43,158 nucleotides of DNA, taken from NCBI GenBank assembly GCA_044426235.1, contig JAWXUS010000015.1:1-43158 (forward strand). The letters run 5' to 3'. The stretch comes from JAGHEK01 sp044426235 (lineage in GTDB: Bacteria; Bacillota; Clostridia; Peptostreptococcales; Peptostreptococcaceae). A model generated the notes under the pieces. That model made no database searches and had not been told where the DNA came from. It worked only from the letters and a program-made list of their open reading frames with translations. Below are positions 31,862 through 40,238 of this stretch, one piece after another. A program made the translations under genes and the position numbers. Each line of letters opens with the position of its first letter. Position 1 is the first letter of the stretch.

Positions 31862-33052
31862 GTGAGTTTTATTAAAAAAAATAGTTTAATGTTTTTTATT
31901 CCTATATTTATAGTATTTTCGCTTATTGTAGGGGTAATTATCTTCCCAAGTGAGTCGATTGAATCTGCAAAAAATGGTTTTAGGATTTGGTATGACATTT
32001 TAATTCCGTCACTACTTCCATTTATAATTGGTGCAAATCTTCTTATTTCGCTTGGAATTGTTGATATTTTGGGTTTTATAATAAATCCTATAACTAGTAT
32101 TTTATTTAGGGTTTCAGGAAAAGGTGCTTTAATATTTGTAATTTCTATGTTTTCAGGATATCCAGTTGGAACTAAACTTGCATCAGAGTTTAGAAATCGA
32201 GATAAACTTTCACATTTTGAATCTCAAAGATTAGTTTCATTTTGCTCAACGTCTGGTCCATTATTTATTATAGGTTCTGTTTGTACTGGAATGTTAGTTA
32301 ACGAAAGTTTAGGATATTTAATGTTAATTTGCCACTATATTGGCGCAATTTTAGTTGGAATAATATTTAGAAATTATGGAAATGATACTTTAAAAAATTC
32401 AAATCTTACTTTTAGTGAAACTATTAAAAATTCAATACAAAAAAGAAGTAATAATAGTAAAGGTTTCTTTGTTTTATTTGGAGAATCGATTTTTAATGGA
32501 ATAAATACACTTCTAACAGTTTGTGGTTTTGTAATAATTTTTGCAGTAGTATTTAGAATACTTTCATTATTTAATATTATTAATTTACTTTCTTCAATTT
32601 TATTATTACCTCTTTCAATATTTGGATTTGAAAAAGAAATTGTAACTGCAATAGTTAGTGGATTATTTGAAATAACCACAGGTTGTAATGAAGTATCAAA
32701 AACTGCATCTCCTGAAATTATAAAAGCTAGTGCTTGTAGTTTTTTAATTGGATTTAGTGGACTTTCAATCTTAGCACAATGTTGTAGTTTCTTATCTACT
32801 AGTGATATCAAAGTTAATTTATACATAGTTTCAAAGTTTTTACACGGAATTTTTGCAAGTATATCAACTTTTATTTTATATCCAGTTTTTCAAATAGATA
32901 TTTCTACTTTTTATGGAACACAACTTTTTAGTACTCAAAGTTTAAGTTTATACTTTAATAATTTTACAGATTTTGTTCCATTTTTAATAATATTATACTT
33001 ACTTCTATTATTAATTTTTATAAATAATAGATTAATAGCAAATAAAAGATAA
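31862..33052 (+). CDS. ylbJ: Sporulation integral membrane protein YlbJ
   Basis: About 396 residues with eight or more membrane helices. Nucleoside-transporter-like gate segments: SLLPFIIGANLLI, FSGYPVGTKLASEF, FCSTSGPLFIIG, and SGLFEITTGCNEV. YlbJ is a mother-cell SigE-regulated membrane protein needed for full spore cortex in Bacillus and the clostridia. The start is uncertain: GTG 31862 is inside the near-perfect ribosome site AGGGGGTGAG and has no site of its own; ATT at 31871 has ideal spacing from it; the next ATG is at 31889. It follows tmcAL by 53 nt on the same strand. Confidence 0.93.
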   Translation: MSFIKKNSLMFFIPIFIVFSLIVGVIIFPSESIESAKNGFRIWYDILIPSLLPFIIGANLLISLGIVDILGFIINPITSILFRVSGKGALIFVISMFSGYPVGTKLASEFRNRDKLSHFESQRLVSFCSTSGPLFIIGSVCTGMLVNESLGYLMLICHYIGAILVGIIFRNYGNDTLKNSNLTFSETIKNSIQKRSNNSKGFFVLFGESIFNGINTLLTVCGFVIIFAVVFRILSLFNIINLLSSILLLPLSIFGFEKEIVTAIVSGLFEITTGCNEVSKTASPEIIKASACSFLIGFSGLSILAQCCSFLSTSDIKVNLYIVSKFLHGIFASISTFILYPVFQIDISTFYGTQLFSTQSLSLYFNNFTDFVPFLIILYLLLLLIFINNRLIANKR

Positions 33053-33069
33053 GACTAGTCTTATCTTTT
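33044..33069. terminator. Perfect 12-bp palindromic bidirectional terminator
   Basis: AAAAGATAAGAC, 2 nt, GTCTTATCTTTT. It separates convergent ylbJ and the DivIVA-like gene, and both stop codons (33050-33052 and 33061-33063) lie within it. Confidence 0.88.
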
Positions 33070-33600
33070 TAATGTGCCTTTATTTATTTCAATTTCTCTT
33101 AACATATTAGTTAATAGTTCTTCAACTTCACAAAGCATTTCTTCTGCATAAAAAATTGAACCTTCTTTTATTTCCTCTGCAGTTTTTTGTGCATTTTCAA
33201 TTATCATATCCGCTTGAATATTAACTTCTGATGCTCTTTGTTCTGCAAGTGCCATAGGTTCACTTTCCATAACAAATTGATCTACTATATCTTTTGAAGT
33301 TTCATTTATTGATTGTAATCTTTCTTCATATTCGTGTTTTAATCTAGCTGCATCAATTTGTGCTTGTTCTACTATTTCTCTAGCCTCTCTTTTTGCATCA
33401 CTCATTATTTGGGTTCTCTCAATATTTATCCATTGAACTTGCTTAAATTCTTCAGGTATTTCTTCTCTTATCATATCAAGTATAGAAAGTGCATCTTCAA
33501 CATCTATAGTTCTTTTTTGTGAAAACATAACAGTTGGTGCATTTTCAAGCATATCTTTTAACTGATCTAATCCGTCCATTACTCTTGTATCTATTTTCAT
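33061..33600 (-). CDS. Coiled-coil protein, DivIVA/V-ATPase-subunit-H like
   Basis: About 179 residues from ATG 33600 (GAGGTG ahead; the earlier GTG is on that site). Helical throughout: a structured start (TRVMDGLDQLKDMLENAP), then a long Ala/Glu-rich coiled coil (residues 65-170, DAKREAREIVEQAQIDAAR and IQADMIIENAQKTAEEI), like DivIVA C-termini or stalk subunits of rotary ATPases. Such genes lie next to coaD and ylbJ in many Clostridia and are loosely annotated as ATPase. Function unknown; scaffolding or septal role is a guess. Confidence 0.82.
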   Translation of the reverse strand: MKIDTRVMDGLDQLKDMLENAPTVMFSQKRTIDVEDALSILDMIREEIPEEFKQVQWINIERTQIMSDAKREAREIVEQAQIDAARLKHEYEERLQSINETSKDIVDQFVMESEPMALAEQRASEVNIQADMIIENAQKTAEEIKEGSIFYAEEMLCEVEELLTNMLREIEINKGTLKR

Positions 33601-33627
33601 ATTTATCACCTCATAAAAAATTAATTT

Positions 33628-34104
33628 TTAAGATTTATATTTTTTCTTTAGCTCACTTAGTACTATAGGTGGTACTAAATTTTTTATTTCTCCTCCAAAA
33701 TAAAGTACTTCTTTTACTAATGAAGAACTAACAAAATTATATCTTGCATTAGTAGTTAAAATTATAGTTTCAATATCTTTAGATAATTCTTTATTCATAT
33801 TAGCCATTTGAATTTCATAATCTATATCTTGTCCACTTCTAATTGCACGCACTAGTACCGATATATCATTTTGCTTACAAAAATTAACTAATAAACCTTC
33901 AAAACTAATAACTTCAATATTTTTAATCTCTTTAGTGCTCTTTATTATCAAATCTTTTCTTTCTTCAAGGTCAAAAAAACTTTTCTTGTTTGGATTAACA
34001 AGAACACCTATATATAATTTATCAAAAAGTTTAGATGCTCTTTTTATAATGTCTAAGTGACCATTAGTTATAGGATCAAAACTTCCTGCAAAAATTGCCT
34101 TCAT
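33628..34104 (-). CDS. coaD: Pantetheine-phosphate adenylyltransferase
   Basis: 158 residues. Penultimate step of coenzyme A synthesis: 4'-phosphopantetheine plus ATP to dephospho-CoA. Nucleotidyltransferase motif GSFDPITNGHLDIIKRA at residues 7-23, RAIRSGQDIDYEIQMANMN in the middle, and SSSLVKEVLYFGG near the end. ATG with GGAG inside the rsmD stop region; 3 nt gap, tightly coupled. Confidence 0.97.
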   Translation of the reverse strand: MKAIFAGSFDPITNGHLDIIKRASKLFDKLYIGVLVNPNKKSFFDLEERKDLIIKSTKEIKNIEVISFEGLLVNFCKQNDISVLVRAIRSGQDIDYEIQMANMNKELSKDIETIILTTNARYNFVSSSLVKEVLYFGGEIKNLVPPIVLSELKKKYKS

Positions 34105-34107
34105 AAT

Positions 34108-34662
34108 CTATTCTCCATCTTTTAAAGCATAAAAACTAAGTGTAGTATTTCCATACTTTTTACTTTTATATTTTTCTAGATTATTAATTTCATCATCTAA
34201 CTTCTCTTTTGAATCGTGTTCAACAACAATCATTCCATCTTCACTAAGTAAATTTGTATTTGATATTTCTTCAAGTGTTTGTACAAAAAGATTTTCAAAA
34301 TATGGAGGATCCATAAATATTATATCAAAAGTTTGTCCGCTTAACTTTTTAATTGCATCAAAACAACTACAATTTAATATCTTACTTTCATTTTCAACTC
34401 TTGCTTTCTTTATGTTTGATCTTAAAACTTCAATGCTATCCTTTTTTAAATCAACAAAAACACATTCCTTTGCATTTCTTGATAAGGCCTCAATTCCAAG
34501 TCCACCACTTCCTGCAAATAGATCAAGTACAACACTATCATATACATCTTCATTTATTATATTAAACATAGATTCTTTAACTCTATCTGTTGTTGGTCTT
34601 ATTTCGTTATTTTTTGGAGGATTTAATTTAAGTCCTCTCGCTTTTCCAGATATCACTCTCAT
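34108..34662 (-). CDS. rsmD: 16S rRNA (guanine(966)-N2)-methyltransferase RsmD
   Basis: 184 residues. Starts MRVISGKARGLKLNPP with RPTTDRVKESMFNI, SAM motif VLDLFAGSGGLGIEALSR at about 45-62, catalytic NPPY-type loop FMDPPYFEN near 117-125. It methylates G966 of 16S rRNA. Middle gene of recG-rsmD-coaD. Confidence 0.96.
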   Translation of the reverse strand: MRVISGKARGLKLNPPKNNEIRPTTDRVKESMFNIINEDVYDSVVLDLFAGSGGLGIEALSRNAKECVFVDLKKDSIEVLRSNIKKARVENESKILNCSCFDAIKKLSGQTFDIIFMDPPYFENLFVQTLEEISNTNLLSEDGMIVVEHDSKEKLDDEINNLEKYKSKKYGNTTLSFYALKDGE

Positions 34663-34717
34663 ATTTTCACCTCAAATATATTTTAACATAATTTTAAATT
34701 AAAAATAGTACTAAATT

Positions 34718-36763
34718 TTAATTCATAGATAACTCTTTTATTAAATCTTCAAATTTATTTAATATATATTTTTTTAATTTTTCATTTTCTAAATTATTTA
34801 ATTCAGGATCTTTATCCAAAATATTTTGCGCCTCTTCTTGTGCCATTTTTAGAATTTTTGTATGAATAAATATATTTGCAACTTTAAGATTTGGAAGTCC
34901 GTGTTGACGAGTTCCAAAAACTTCTCCGGGCCCTCTTAATTCAAAGTCCTTCTCTGAAATTACAAAACCATTATTACTCTTTACCATTATGTCCATTCTC
35001 TCTTTGGTAATCTTATTTTTACCCTTATAAATTAACACACAATAAGAACTATACTCACCACGACCAACTCGTCCTCTTAATTGATGAAGTTGCGCTAAAC
35101 CAAATCTTTGTGCATCTTCAACTATCATAAGACTGGCATTTGGTACATTTACTCCAACTTCAATTACAGTCGTTGAAACTAAAACATCAATTTCTTTATT
35201 CTTAAACCTTTTCATAATGTCATCTTTTTGTTTGGCTTTCATTTTTCCGTGAAGATATTCAATAGAAACATCGTTAAAATATTTTTCTTTTAATTCTTTA
35301 GTTAATTCCTCAACAGATTTAACATCTAAACTTTCACTTTCTTCAACCAAAGGACAAACAACGTATACTTGACGACCCTTTTTTATTTCATCTCTTGCTA
35401 AGGTTTTATAAACACTATTTCTTTTTGTACTTTCAGTTGCAATAGTCTCTATTTTTTTTCTTCCTGGAGGTAATTCATCAATTAATGAAATATCTAAATC
35501 TCCGTGTAAGATCAAACTCAAAGTTCTTGGAATTGGAGTCGCAGTCATAACCAAAATATCAGGACTTTCTCCTTTTTCTGAAAGTTTCTTTCTTTGTTTC
35601 ACTCCAAATCTATGTTGTTCATCAGTTATAACTATACCTAAATTACTAAAATTCACATTCTCAGAAATCAATGCGTGAGTTCCAATTAATATATCTATTT
35701 CATTGTTTTCTAATTTTTCAAGTACGATATCTTTCTTTTTTTTAGTCATTCCTCCAACTAATAATTCAACCCTTATACCAAAATCGTTTAAAGTTTCCTT
35801 AAAAGATTCAAAATGTTGAGTAGCTAATATTTCAGTTGGTGCCATAAAAGCCCCTTGATATCCATTTAAAACTGCATTGCAAAGAGATAATAATGCAACA
35901 ACAGTTTTTCCAGAACCTACATCTCCTTGAACTAATCTATTCATAGATTTTTCACTTTTCATATCAATAAGTATTTCGTCCAATGTTTTTTGTTGTGCAT
36001 TAGTCAATTTAAATTTCAAACTATTTTGTATTAATTCCAAATCTTTATGCTTATTAATTCCGATTCCAAATTGATTCTTATTAACATTTTTAAACATTAA
36101 TAATCCTAATTGTAAAATTAAAAATTCCTCAAATATCATTCTATAAAGTGCTATTTTTAAATGTTTTTTATCAGTTGGATTATGTAAATTTTTTATACAA
36201 AAATCAATTCCACAAAGTCCATATTTATCTATTATTTCATTAGGTATATACTCTTCAACTTTAAATAATTCTGTCGATAATACTCCACTTATAATATTTG
36301 ATAATTCTGTTTTTGTTAAAGCATAAGTTAGAGAATAAATTGGTCTAATTTGTATACTCTCATTTGATAAAATATCAATATCACAAGATTTCATTTTGGT
36401 TCCAAATAGATCCAAACTAACTTTTCCATAACAAACAATATTCATATCTTTTCTTAATTTTTTAACTAAATATTGTTGATTAAAAAACGATAACTTCATA
36501 AATCCAGTTTCATCACTAACAATTATTTCAGTTATTTTCATCTTAGAATTTACTTCCTTAACGTTAATACTATCTATTTTACAAACAACACAAGCAGTTT
36601 CTTCATCTTCTAAAAATCCGATTTTTTTTATATTACTTCTATCTTCATACCTTTTTGGAAAATAATAAATTAAATCTTCTAGCTTAAATAATCCAAGCCT
36701 ATTTAATTTTTGACACCTCAAAGGTCCAATCCCTTTTACATATGTAAGTTCTTTATTTAACAT
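34718..36763 (-). CDS. recG: ATP-dependent DNA helicase RecG
   Basis: 681 residues. Wedge/OB domain in the first 240 residues, then SF2 helicase domains: Walker A LVQGDVGSGKTVVAL, DEQHRFGVKQR (DExH box), MTATPIPRT, and C-terminal QLRGRVGRGEYSSYC. It reverses stalled replication forks and processes recombination junctions. A terminator lies only about 25 nt before its ribosome site (AGGTGAT), so its promoter must be inside fakA or transcription reads through. Confidence 0.97.
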   Translation of the reverse strand: MLNKELTYVKGIGPLRCQKLNRLGLFKLEDLIYYFPKRYEDRSNIKKIGFLEDEETACVVCKIDSINVKEVNSKMKITEIIVSDETGFMKLSFFNQQYLVKKLRKDMNIVCYGKVSLDLFGTKMKSCDIDILSNESIQIRPIYSLTYALTKTELSNIISGVLSTELFKVEEYIPNEIIDKYGLCGIDFCIKNLHNPTDKKHLKIALYRMIFEEFLILQLGLLMFKNVNKNQFGIGINKHKDLELIQNSLKFKLTNAQQKTLDEILIDMKSEKSMNRLVQGDVGSGKTVVALLSLCNAVLNGYQGAFMAPTEILATQHFESFKETLNDFGIRVELLVGGMTKKKKDIVLEKLENNEIDILIGTHALISENVNFSNLGIVITDEQHRFGVKQRKKLSEKGESPDILVMTATPIPRTLSLILHGDLDISLIDELPPGRKKIETIATESTKRNSVYKTLARDEIKKGRQVYVVCPLVEESESLDVKSVEELTKELKEKYFNDVSIEYLHGKMKAKQKDDIMKRFKNKEIDVLVSTTVIEVGVNVPNASLMIVEDAQRFGLAQLHQLRGRVGRGEYSSYCVLIYKGKNKITKERMDIMVKSNNGFVISEKDFELRGPGEVFGTRQHGLPNLKVANIFIHTKILKMAQEEAQNILDKDPELNNLENEKLKKYILNKFEDLIKELSMN

Positions 36764-36787
36764 AATATCACCTAATTATATATATTT

Positions 36788-36817
36788 AAAAAAGCCCTGA
36801 TTTTTCAGGACTTTTTA
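36788..36817 (-). terminator. Terminator between fakA and recG
   Basis: AAAAAGCCCTGA and TCAGGACTTTTT form a stem (one mismatch) with a TTTT loop and T run on the minus strand, two bases after fakA. Confidence 0.82.
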
Positions 36818-36818
36818 A

Positions 36819-38441
36819 TTATTCAACAGAAACTAAATAATAATAAAGCGGTTGACCACCATAATAAAGTTCCACATCTAATTCATCATATTTTTCTTCT
36901 AATTGTTCTTTTAATTTTTCTGCATCTTCTTCTTTAGTGTCTTCACCGTAGAATAATGTTATTATTGCACTTTCTTCATCAACTAATTTACTAACCATTT
37001 CAAAAGTTACTTCTTCAGCATCTTCTCCAACTGAAACTAAATCAGACTGTGAAATACCTATTATATTGTCTTTCTTAACTTCAATATCATTCATCACAGT
37101 ATCTCTAACTGCAAATGTTACTTGACCACTCTTAACCATTGTAAGAGCTTCATTAAACGTTTCTTCATTTTCTAAAACACTAGCTTCGCTATTAAATCCG
37201 ATTAAAGCCGTTAATGCTTGCGGAGTAGTTTTTGTTGGAATTACAACTATATTTTTATCACTAATTTCTTTAGCTTGATTTGCAGCCATTATTATATTAC
37301 TGTTATTTGGGAATATAAATATATTTTTTGCATTAACTGAATCTATAGCTTTTATAAAATCTTCAGTGCTTGGGTTCATAGTTTGACCACCTTCTATTAT
37401 GTGATCTACTCCGAAATCTTTAAAAATATCGTTTAATCCTTTACCCATTGAAGTAGCAATAAATCCGTATTCTTTTTCTTCTTCGCTAAAAGTTGCAACT
37501 TCTTCATTCATCTGAAGTATATTTTCGTGTTGTACTCTCATATTTTCAATTTTTATAGTTAATAACTGACCATACTGAAGTGCTAAATCAAGAGCTTTAC
37601 CAGGGTTTTCTGTGTGTATATGAATTTTTATAACTCCTTCATCACCAACCACTGCTAAACTATCTCCAAGAGGCATCATAAGGTCTCTCATTTGTATTTC
37701 ATCAATCTTATCACTCTCAAGAATAAACTCTGTACAATATCCAAACTCTATATCTCCAACATTATAATTTGCTTGAGTTATAACTTCAACAGTTTCAGTA
37801 GAAGTAGAATTTTGTGATAAGCTAATTATATTTCCTCTAAGAGCACTTAAAAATCCATCATACATAAGTACTAGACCTTTACCTCCAGAATCAACCACTC
37901 CAGCATCTTTTAAACTCTTCAGTAAATCTGGAGTTCTTTTTAAACTTTCGTTAGCCTCTTTTATCACAAGTTCTAAAAATTCCATTATATCAGTTTCTTT
38001 TTTAGAGATTTTAACCGCATAATCTGCACTTTCTCTAATAACTGTAAGAATTGTTCCCTCAATTGGCTTTATAACCGCTTTATATGCAGTATCTGCACCA
38101 TTTTTAAGTGCATCCGCGAAGTCTTTAGTATCTAATTCTTCTTTTTCTTCAATAGATTTTGCAATTCCTCTTATTATTTGAGATAAAATTACACCAGAAT
38201 TTCCTCTAGCACCCATTAAAGAACCTTTTGAAAGAGATTTTCCAACACTAGTTATACTTATGTCTTGTACTTTTTCAAGTTCTTTTATTGCATAAGATAT
38301 AGTAAGTGACATATTCGTTCCTGTATCACCATCTGGAACTGGAAATACATTTAATTTATCAACTAAATCCTTATGATTTTGAAGATTATTTGCACCTGAT
38401 ATAAACATCTCTTTTAGATTTTTACCGTTTATAGTTTTCAT
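36819..38441 (-). CDS. fakA: DAK2/DegV-type fatty acid kinase subunit FakA (YloV)
   Basis: 540 residues. An N-terminal DhaL/DAK2 kinase domain (about 1-200) with FPVPDGDTGTNMSLT, whose aspartates bind Mg-ATP, SLMGARGNSGVILSQI, and GGKGLVLMYDG; a middle domain and a C-terminal DegV-like lobe (about 320-540). In Firmicutes FakA phosphorylates fatty acids carried by a separate FakB to feed PlsX/PlsY. Downstream of an Asp23 gene, as yloU-yloV in Bacillus. No fakB in this window, but plsX is. Confidence 0.93.
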   Translation of the reverse strand: MKTINGKNLKEMFISGANNLQNHKDLVDKLNVFPVPDGDTGTNMSLTISYAIKELEKVQDISITSVGKSLSKGSLMGARGNSGVILSQIIRGIAKSIEEKEELDTKDFADALKNGADTAYKAVIKPIEGTILTVIRESADYAVKISKKETDIMEFLELVIKEANESLKRTPDLLKSLKDAGVVDSGGKGLVLMYDGFLSALRGNIISLSQNSTSTETVEVITQANYNVGDIEFGYCTEFILESDKIDEIQMRDLMMPLGDSLAVVGDEGVIKIHIHTENPGKALDLALQYGQLLTIKIENMRVQHENILQMNEEVATFSEEEKEYGFIATSMGKGLNDIFKDFGVDHIIEGGQTMNPSTEDFIKAIDSVNAKNIFIFPNNSNIIMAANQAKEISDKNIVVIPTKTTPQALTALIGFNSEASVLENEETFNEALTMVKSGQVTFAVRDTVMNDIEVKKDNIIGISQSDLVSVGEDAEEVTFEMVSKLVDEESAIITLFYGEDTKEEDAEKLKEQLEEKYDELDVELYYGGQPLYYYLVSVE

Positions 38442-38452
38442 TTTACTCCTCC

Positions 38453-38803
38453 TTACTTAACCCTAATACCTTGTACATTAATGTCAATTTTGCTAACTTG
38501 TACAGATGTCATATTTTCTACTGTATATTTTACTTTATCTATTATATTATTCGCAACCGTTGATATATTTGTTCCGTATTGCAGTATAACGTATAATTCT
38601 ATTTCTATTGCATTTTCATCAATTACGTCTATCGAAACTCCTTTAAAAGCATTTTCTCCCTTTAACAGTTCAACTATTCCTTTTGATTTAAAAGCTAGTC
38701 CAACTAAACCGTAACTCTCCATTGCGGCTTTGTATGTTATTTGAGATATAACTTGTTTATCTATTTCTATATTACCAAATTGATTAGATATTTTAACACT
38801 CAT
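38453..38803 (-). CDS. Asp23/Gls24 family protein (YloU-like)
   Basis: 116 residues: Asp23 fold with IDKQVISQITYKAAMESYG at the start, ILQYGTNISTVANNIIDKVKY in the middle and VSKIDINVQGI at the end. The last motif matches the paralogue at 19641-19994 (VSQVNIHIQGI). Pairing with fakA is widely conserved and ties the family to fatty-acid and envelope physiology. It precedes fakA by 11 nt. Confidence 0.94.
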   Translation of the reverse strand: MSVKISNQFGNIEIDKQVISQITYKAAMESYGLVGLAFKSKGIVELLKGENAFKGVSIDVIDENAIEIELYVILQYGTNISTVANNIIDKVKYTVENMTSVQVSKIDINVQGIRVK

Positions 38804-38863
38804 AATTAATCTCCTTAGGTTTTATTTTGAATATACCTATTCTATTTTATGTATTTATATCTT

Positions 38864-38892
38864 ATTTTATATTATAAATATAAATTATTCAA
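38864..38892 (-). promoter_or_regulatory. SigA-type promoter of asp23-fakA
   Basis: TTGAAT (38892-38887), 17 nt, TAAAAT (38869-38864) on the minus strand, divergent from the rpmB promoter about 25 nt away. Confidence 0.5.
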
Positions 38893-38915
38893 TATTATAA
38901 AAGTATATATTTCTA

Positions 38916-38944
38916 TTGCATCATTTTTATATTTGTGTTAATAT
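38916..38944 (+). promoter_or_regulatory. SigA-type promoter of rpmB
   Basis: TTGCAT (38916-38921), 17 nt, TAATAT (38939-38944), leaving a 45-nt leader before the rpmB ATG with AAGGAGGTG. Confidence 0.5.
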
Positions 38945-38994
38945 AAATATGTTTTTAGTCTTTAATTGTATGAAATTTAAGGAGGTGCACATAA

Positions 38995-39183
38995 ATGGCA
39001 AAGGTATGTGATGTATGTGGTAAGGGAAAGGTTTCAGGAAACCAAGTATCTCACTCAAATAGACATAGTAAAAGAACTTGGTCTGCAAACTTAAGAAACG
39101 TTAGAGCAATAGTTAGCGGAACTCCAAAAAGAGTTAAAGTTTGTACTAGATGTTTACGTTCTGGTAAAATCGAAAGAGCTTAA
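38995..39183 (+). CDS. rpmB: 50S ribosomal protein L28
   Basis: 62 residues. Zinc form of L28, with CDVCG (5-9) and CTRCLRSG (51-58) knuckles, and the basic SHSNRHSKRTWSANL block. It stands alone on the plus strand with its own promoter and terminator. rpmB beside the spoVM-thiN-rpe-rsgA-prkC group is the Bacillus order. Confidence 0.97.
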   Translation: MAKVCDVCGKGKVSGNQVSHSNRHSKRTWSANLRNVRAIVSGTPKRVKVCTRCLRSGKIERA

Positions 39184-39193
39184 TCTTTCTAAA

Positions 39194-39222
39194 GAGCCTA
39201 CTTTAATTAGTAGGCCTTTTTT
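39194..39222 (+). terminator. Terminator of rpmB
   Basis: GCCTACT (39196-39202), 6-nt loop, AGTAGGC (39209-39215) and a T run, right after rpmB. Confidence 0.88.
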
Positions 39223-39295
39223 ATGTTTAAAAAATTAATATTCATTAGTAAATTACCATTTATTTAAAATAATTAATCATTAGCATCTTATGTAA

Positions 39296-39379
39296 CTATT
39301 TGTCTTTTTTAACTGGTTTCATAAATTTTAATATAATTCCTGATAGCCACTTTGGAAGTTTTATAGTAACCATTTTCAT
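39296..39379 (-). CDS. spoVM: SpoVM, 27-residue spore-coat anchoring peptide
   Basis: An easily missed gene of 28 codons. It reads MKMVTIKLPKWLSGI and continues with ILKFMKPVKKDK; Bacillus SpoVM (26 aa) begins MKFYTIKLPKFLGGI and ends in a similar basic KD tail. Pro9, known in Bacillus to be critical, is kept. SpoVM is an amphipathic helix that recognises the convex forespore membrane and recruits the SpoIVA basement layer of the coat. AAGGAG lies 8 nt before the ATG. Synteny agrees: in Bacillus spoVM lies between rpmB and thiN (yloS), as here. A 49-codon gene is 20 nt upstream. Confidence 0.92.
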   Translation of the reverse strand: MKMVTIKLPKWLSGIILKFMKPVKKDK

Positions 39380-39399
39380 AAAAATCACTCCTTAAAAAA

Positions 39400-39549
39400 T
39401 TAATTGTAAATACTAAAAACTCCACACCCTATAAGAGTTCCAGCAACCACTAAGGTCCACATCCAATTTGGAAGTAACAACGATAGTATTGTTGATATAC
39501 CTATTGAAATTGAAAATAACCCTAATAATACCTTTGAGTTTCGCCTCAT
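39400..39549 (-). CDS. Small membrane protein of 49 residues upstream of spoVM
   Basis: MRRNSKVLLGLFSISIG begins a basic-then-hydrophobic protein with two membrane helices (about 6-26 and 31-46) joined by a PNWMW turn, and it ends in VFSIYN. GGAGG lies 7 nt before the ATG. No family recognised. It shares a strand with spoVM and is 20 nt upstream of it, so the two are probably one transcript, and a mother-cell sporulation role is possible. Coding status is supported by the ribosome site and coherent hydrophobic pattern, not by homology. Confidence 0.7.
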   Translation of the reverse strand: MRRNSKVLLGLFSISIGISTILSLLLPNWMWTLVVAGTLIGCGVFSIYN

Positions 39550-39644
39550 CTTATACCTCCTATTTGGATATTTACCTTATAAATTTATGTAGTTTTTTTT
39601 ACTTTTAGAATAATTTTCATAAAAATATTTATATATTATTAAAT

Positions 39645-40148
39645 TTACACTAACTCTACCAAATTAAAGTTTTCTAAAAACTCCTCAACCTTCTTTTTTT
39701 CAACAAAATCATTTTCTTTTTTTATAAAATCTAAAAATTCTCTTTCCTCATCGAGTAATATATCCTTACTTATCATTCTTTGCTTTAGTGAAGTAATTAA
39801 AATTTTATCTTTAATAGACAATTCGCTAAAATTTAATTTCCCTCTAAAATGATATTTTTCTACTCTTTCTAAATTATCGACATAAATATATTTATTTTTT
39901 TTTGCACCTACAGTAAAAAGTATTACCCTTTTATTTTCAAGTTTATCAATATTTTGTATCAAAAATTCTAATTTTTTTATTTTATCCATATAAACTGGTA
40001 ATCCCAAAATTATAGTGTCATAAAGTTTAAAATCTGAAGTATCAAAATCATCTATTTCATATAAATCTGCATCAATTTTTAAAGCTATCCATCCAGAATA
40101 CAACTTTGTAGTGTTGTACTTAGTTGTATATAACATTAATGTACTCAT
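39645..40148 (-). CDS. Flavodoxin-like domain protein (HemG-type)
   Basis: 167 residues. A flavodoxin fold: strand and phosphate loop at the start (LMLYTTKYNTTKLYSGWIA, compare the T-x-x-x-x-T loop), then YDTIILGLPVYMDKIKK and LENKRVILFTVGAKK. This is closest to flavodoxins of the protoporphyrinogen-oxidase HemG type, which reduce partners via FMN. Catalytic partner unknown. The C-terminal part (residues 110-167) is highly charged and lacks the second FMN aromatic pattern I expected, so cofactor binding is uncertain. Own GGGAGGGG ribosome site. Confidence 0.75.
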   Translation of the reverse strand: MSTLMLYTTKYNTTKLYSGWIALKIDADLYEIDDFDTSDFKLYDTIILGLPVYMDKIKKLEFLIQNIDKLENKRVILFTVGAKKNKYIYVDNLERVEKYHFRGKLNFSELSIKDKILITSLKQRMISKDILLDEEREFLDFIKKENDFVEKKKVEEFLENFNLVELV

Positions 40149-40215
40149 AGTCCCCTCCCATTAAGTTTTATAATTTTATATTAAATAAAATATATTAAAT
40201 ACCTTTATTTTCTCA

Positions 40216-40238
40216 CAAAAAAGAGGCCTATCGCCTCT
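40216..40238 (-). terminator. Terminator of the prkC-rsgA-rpe-thiN operon
   Basis: AGAGGC and GCCTCT arms (40222-40238) with T6 on the minus strand. The thiN stop TAG lies in the first arm. Confidence 0.85.
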
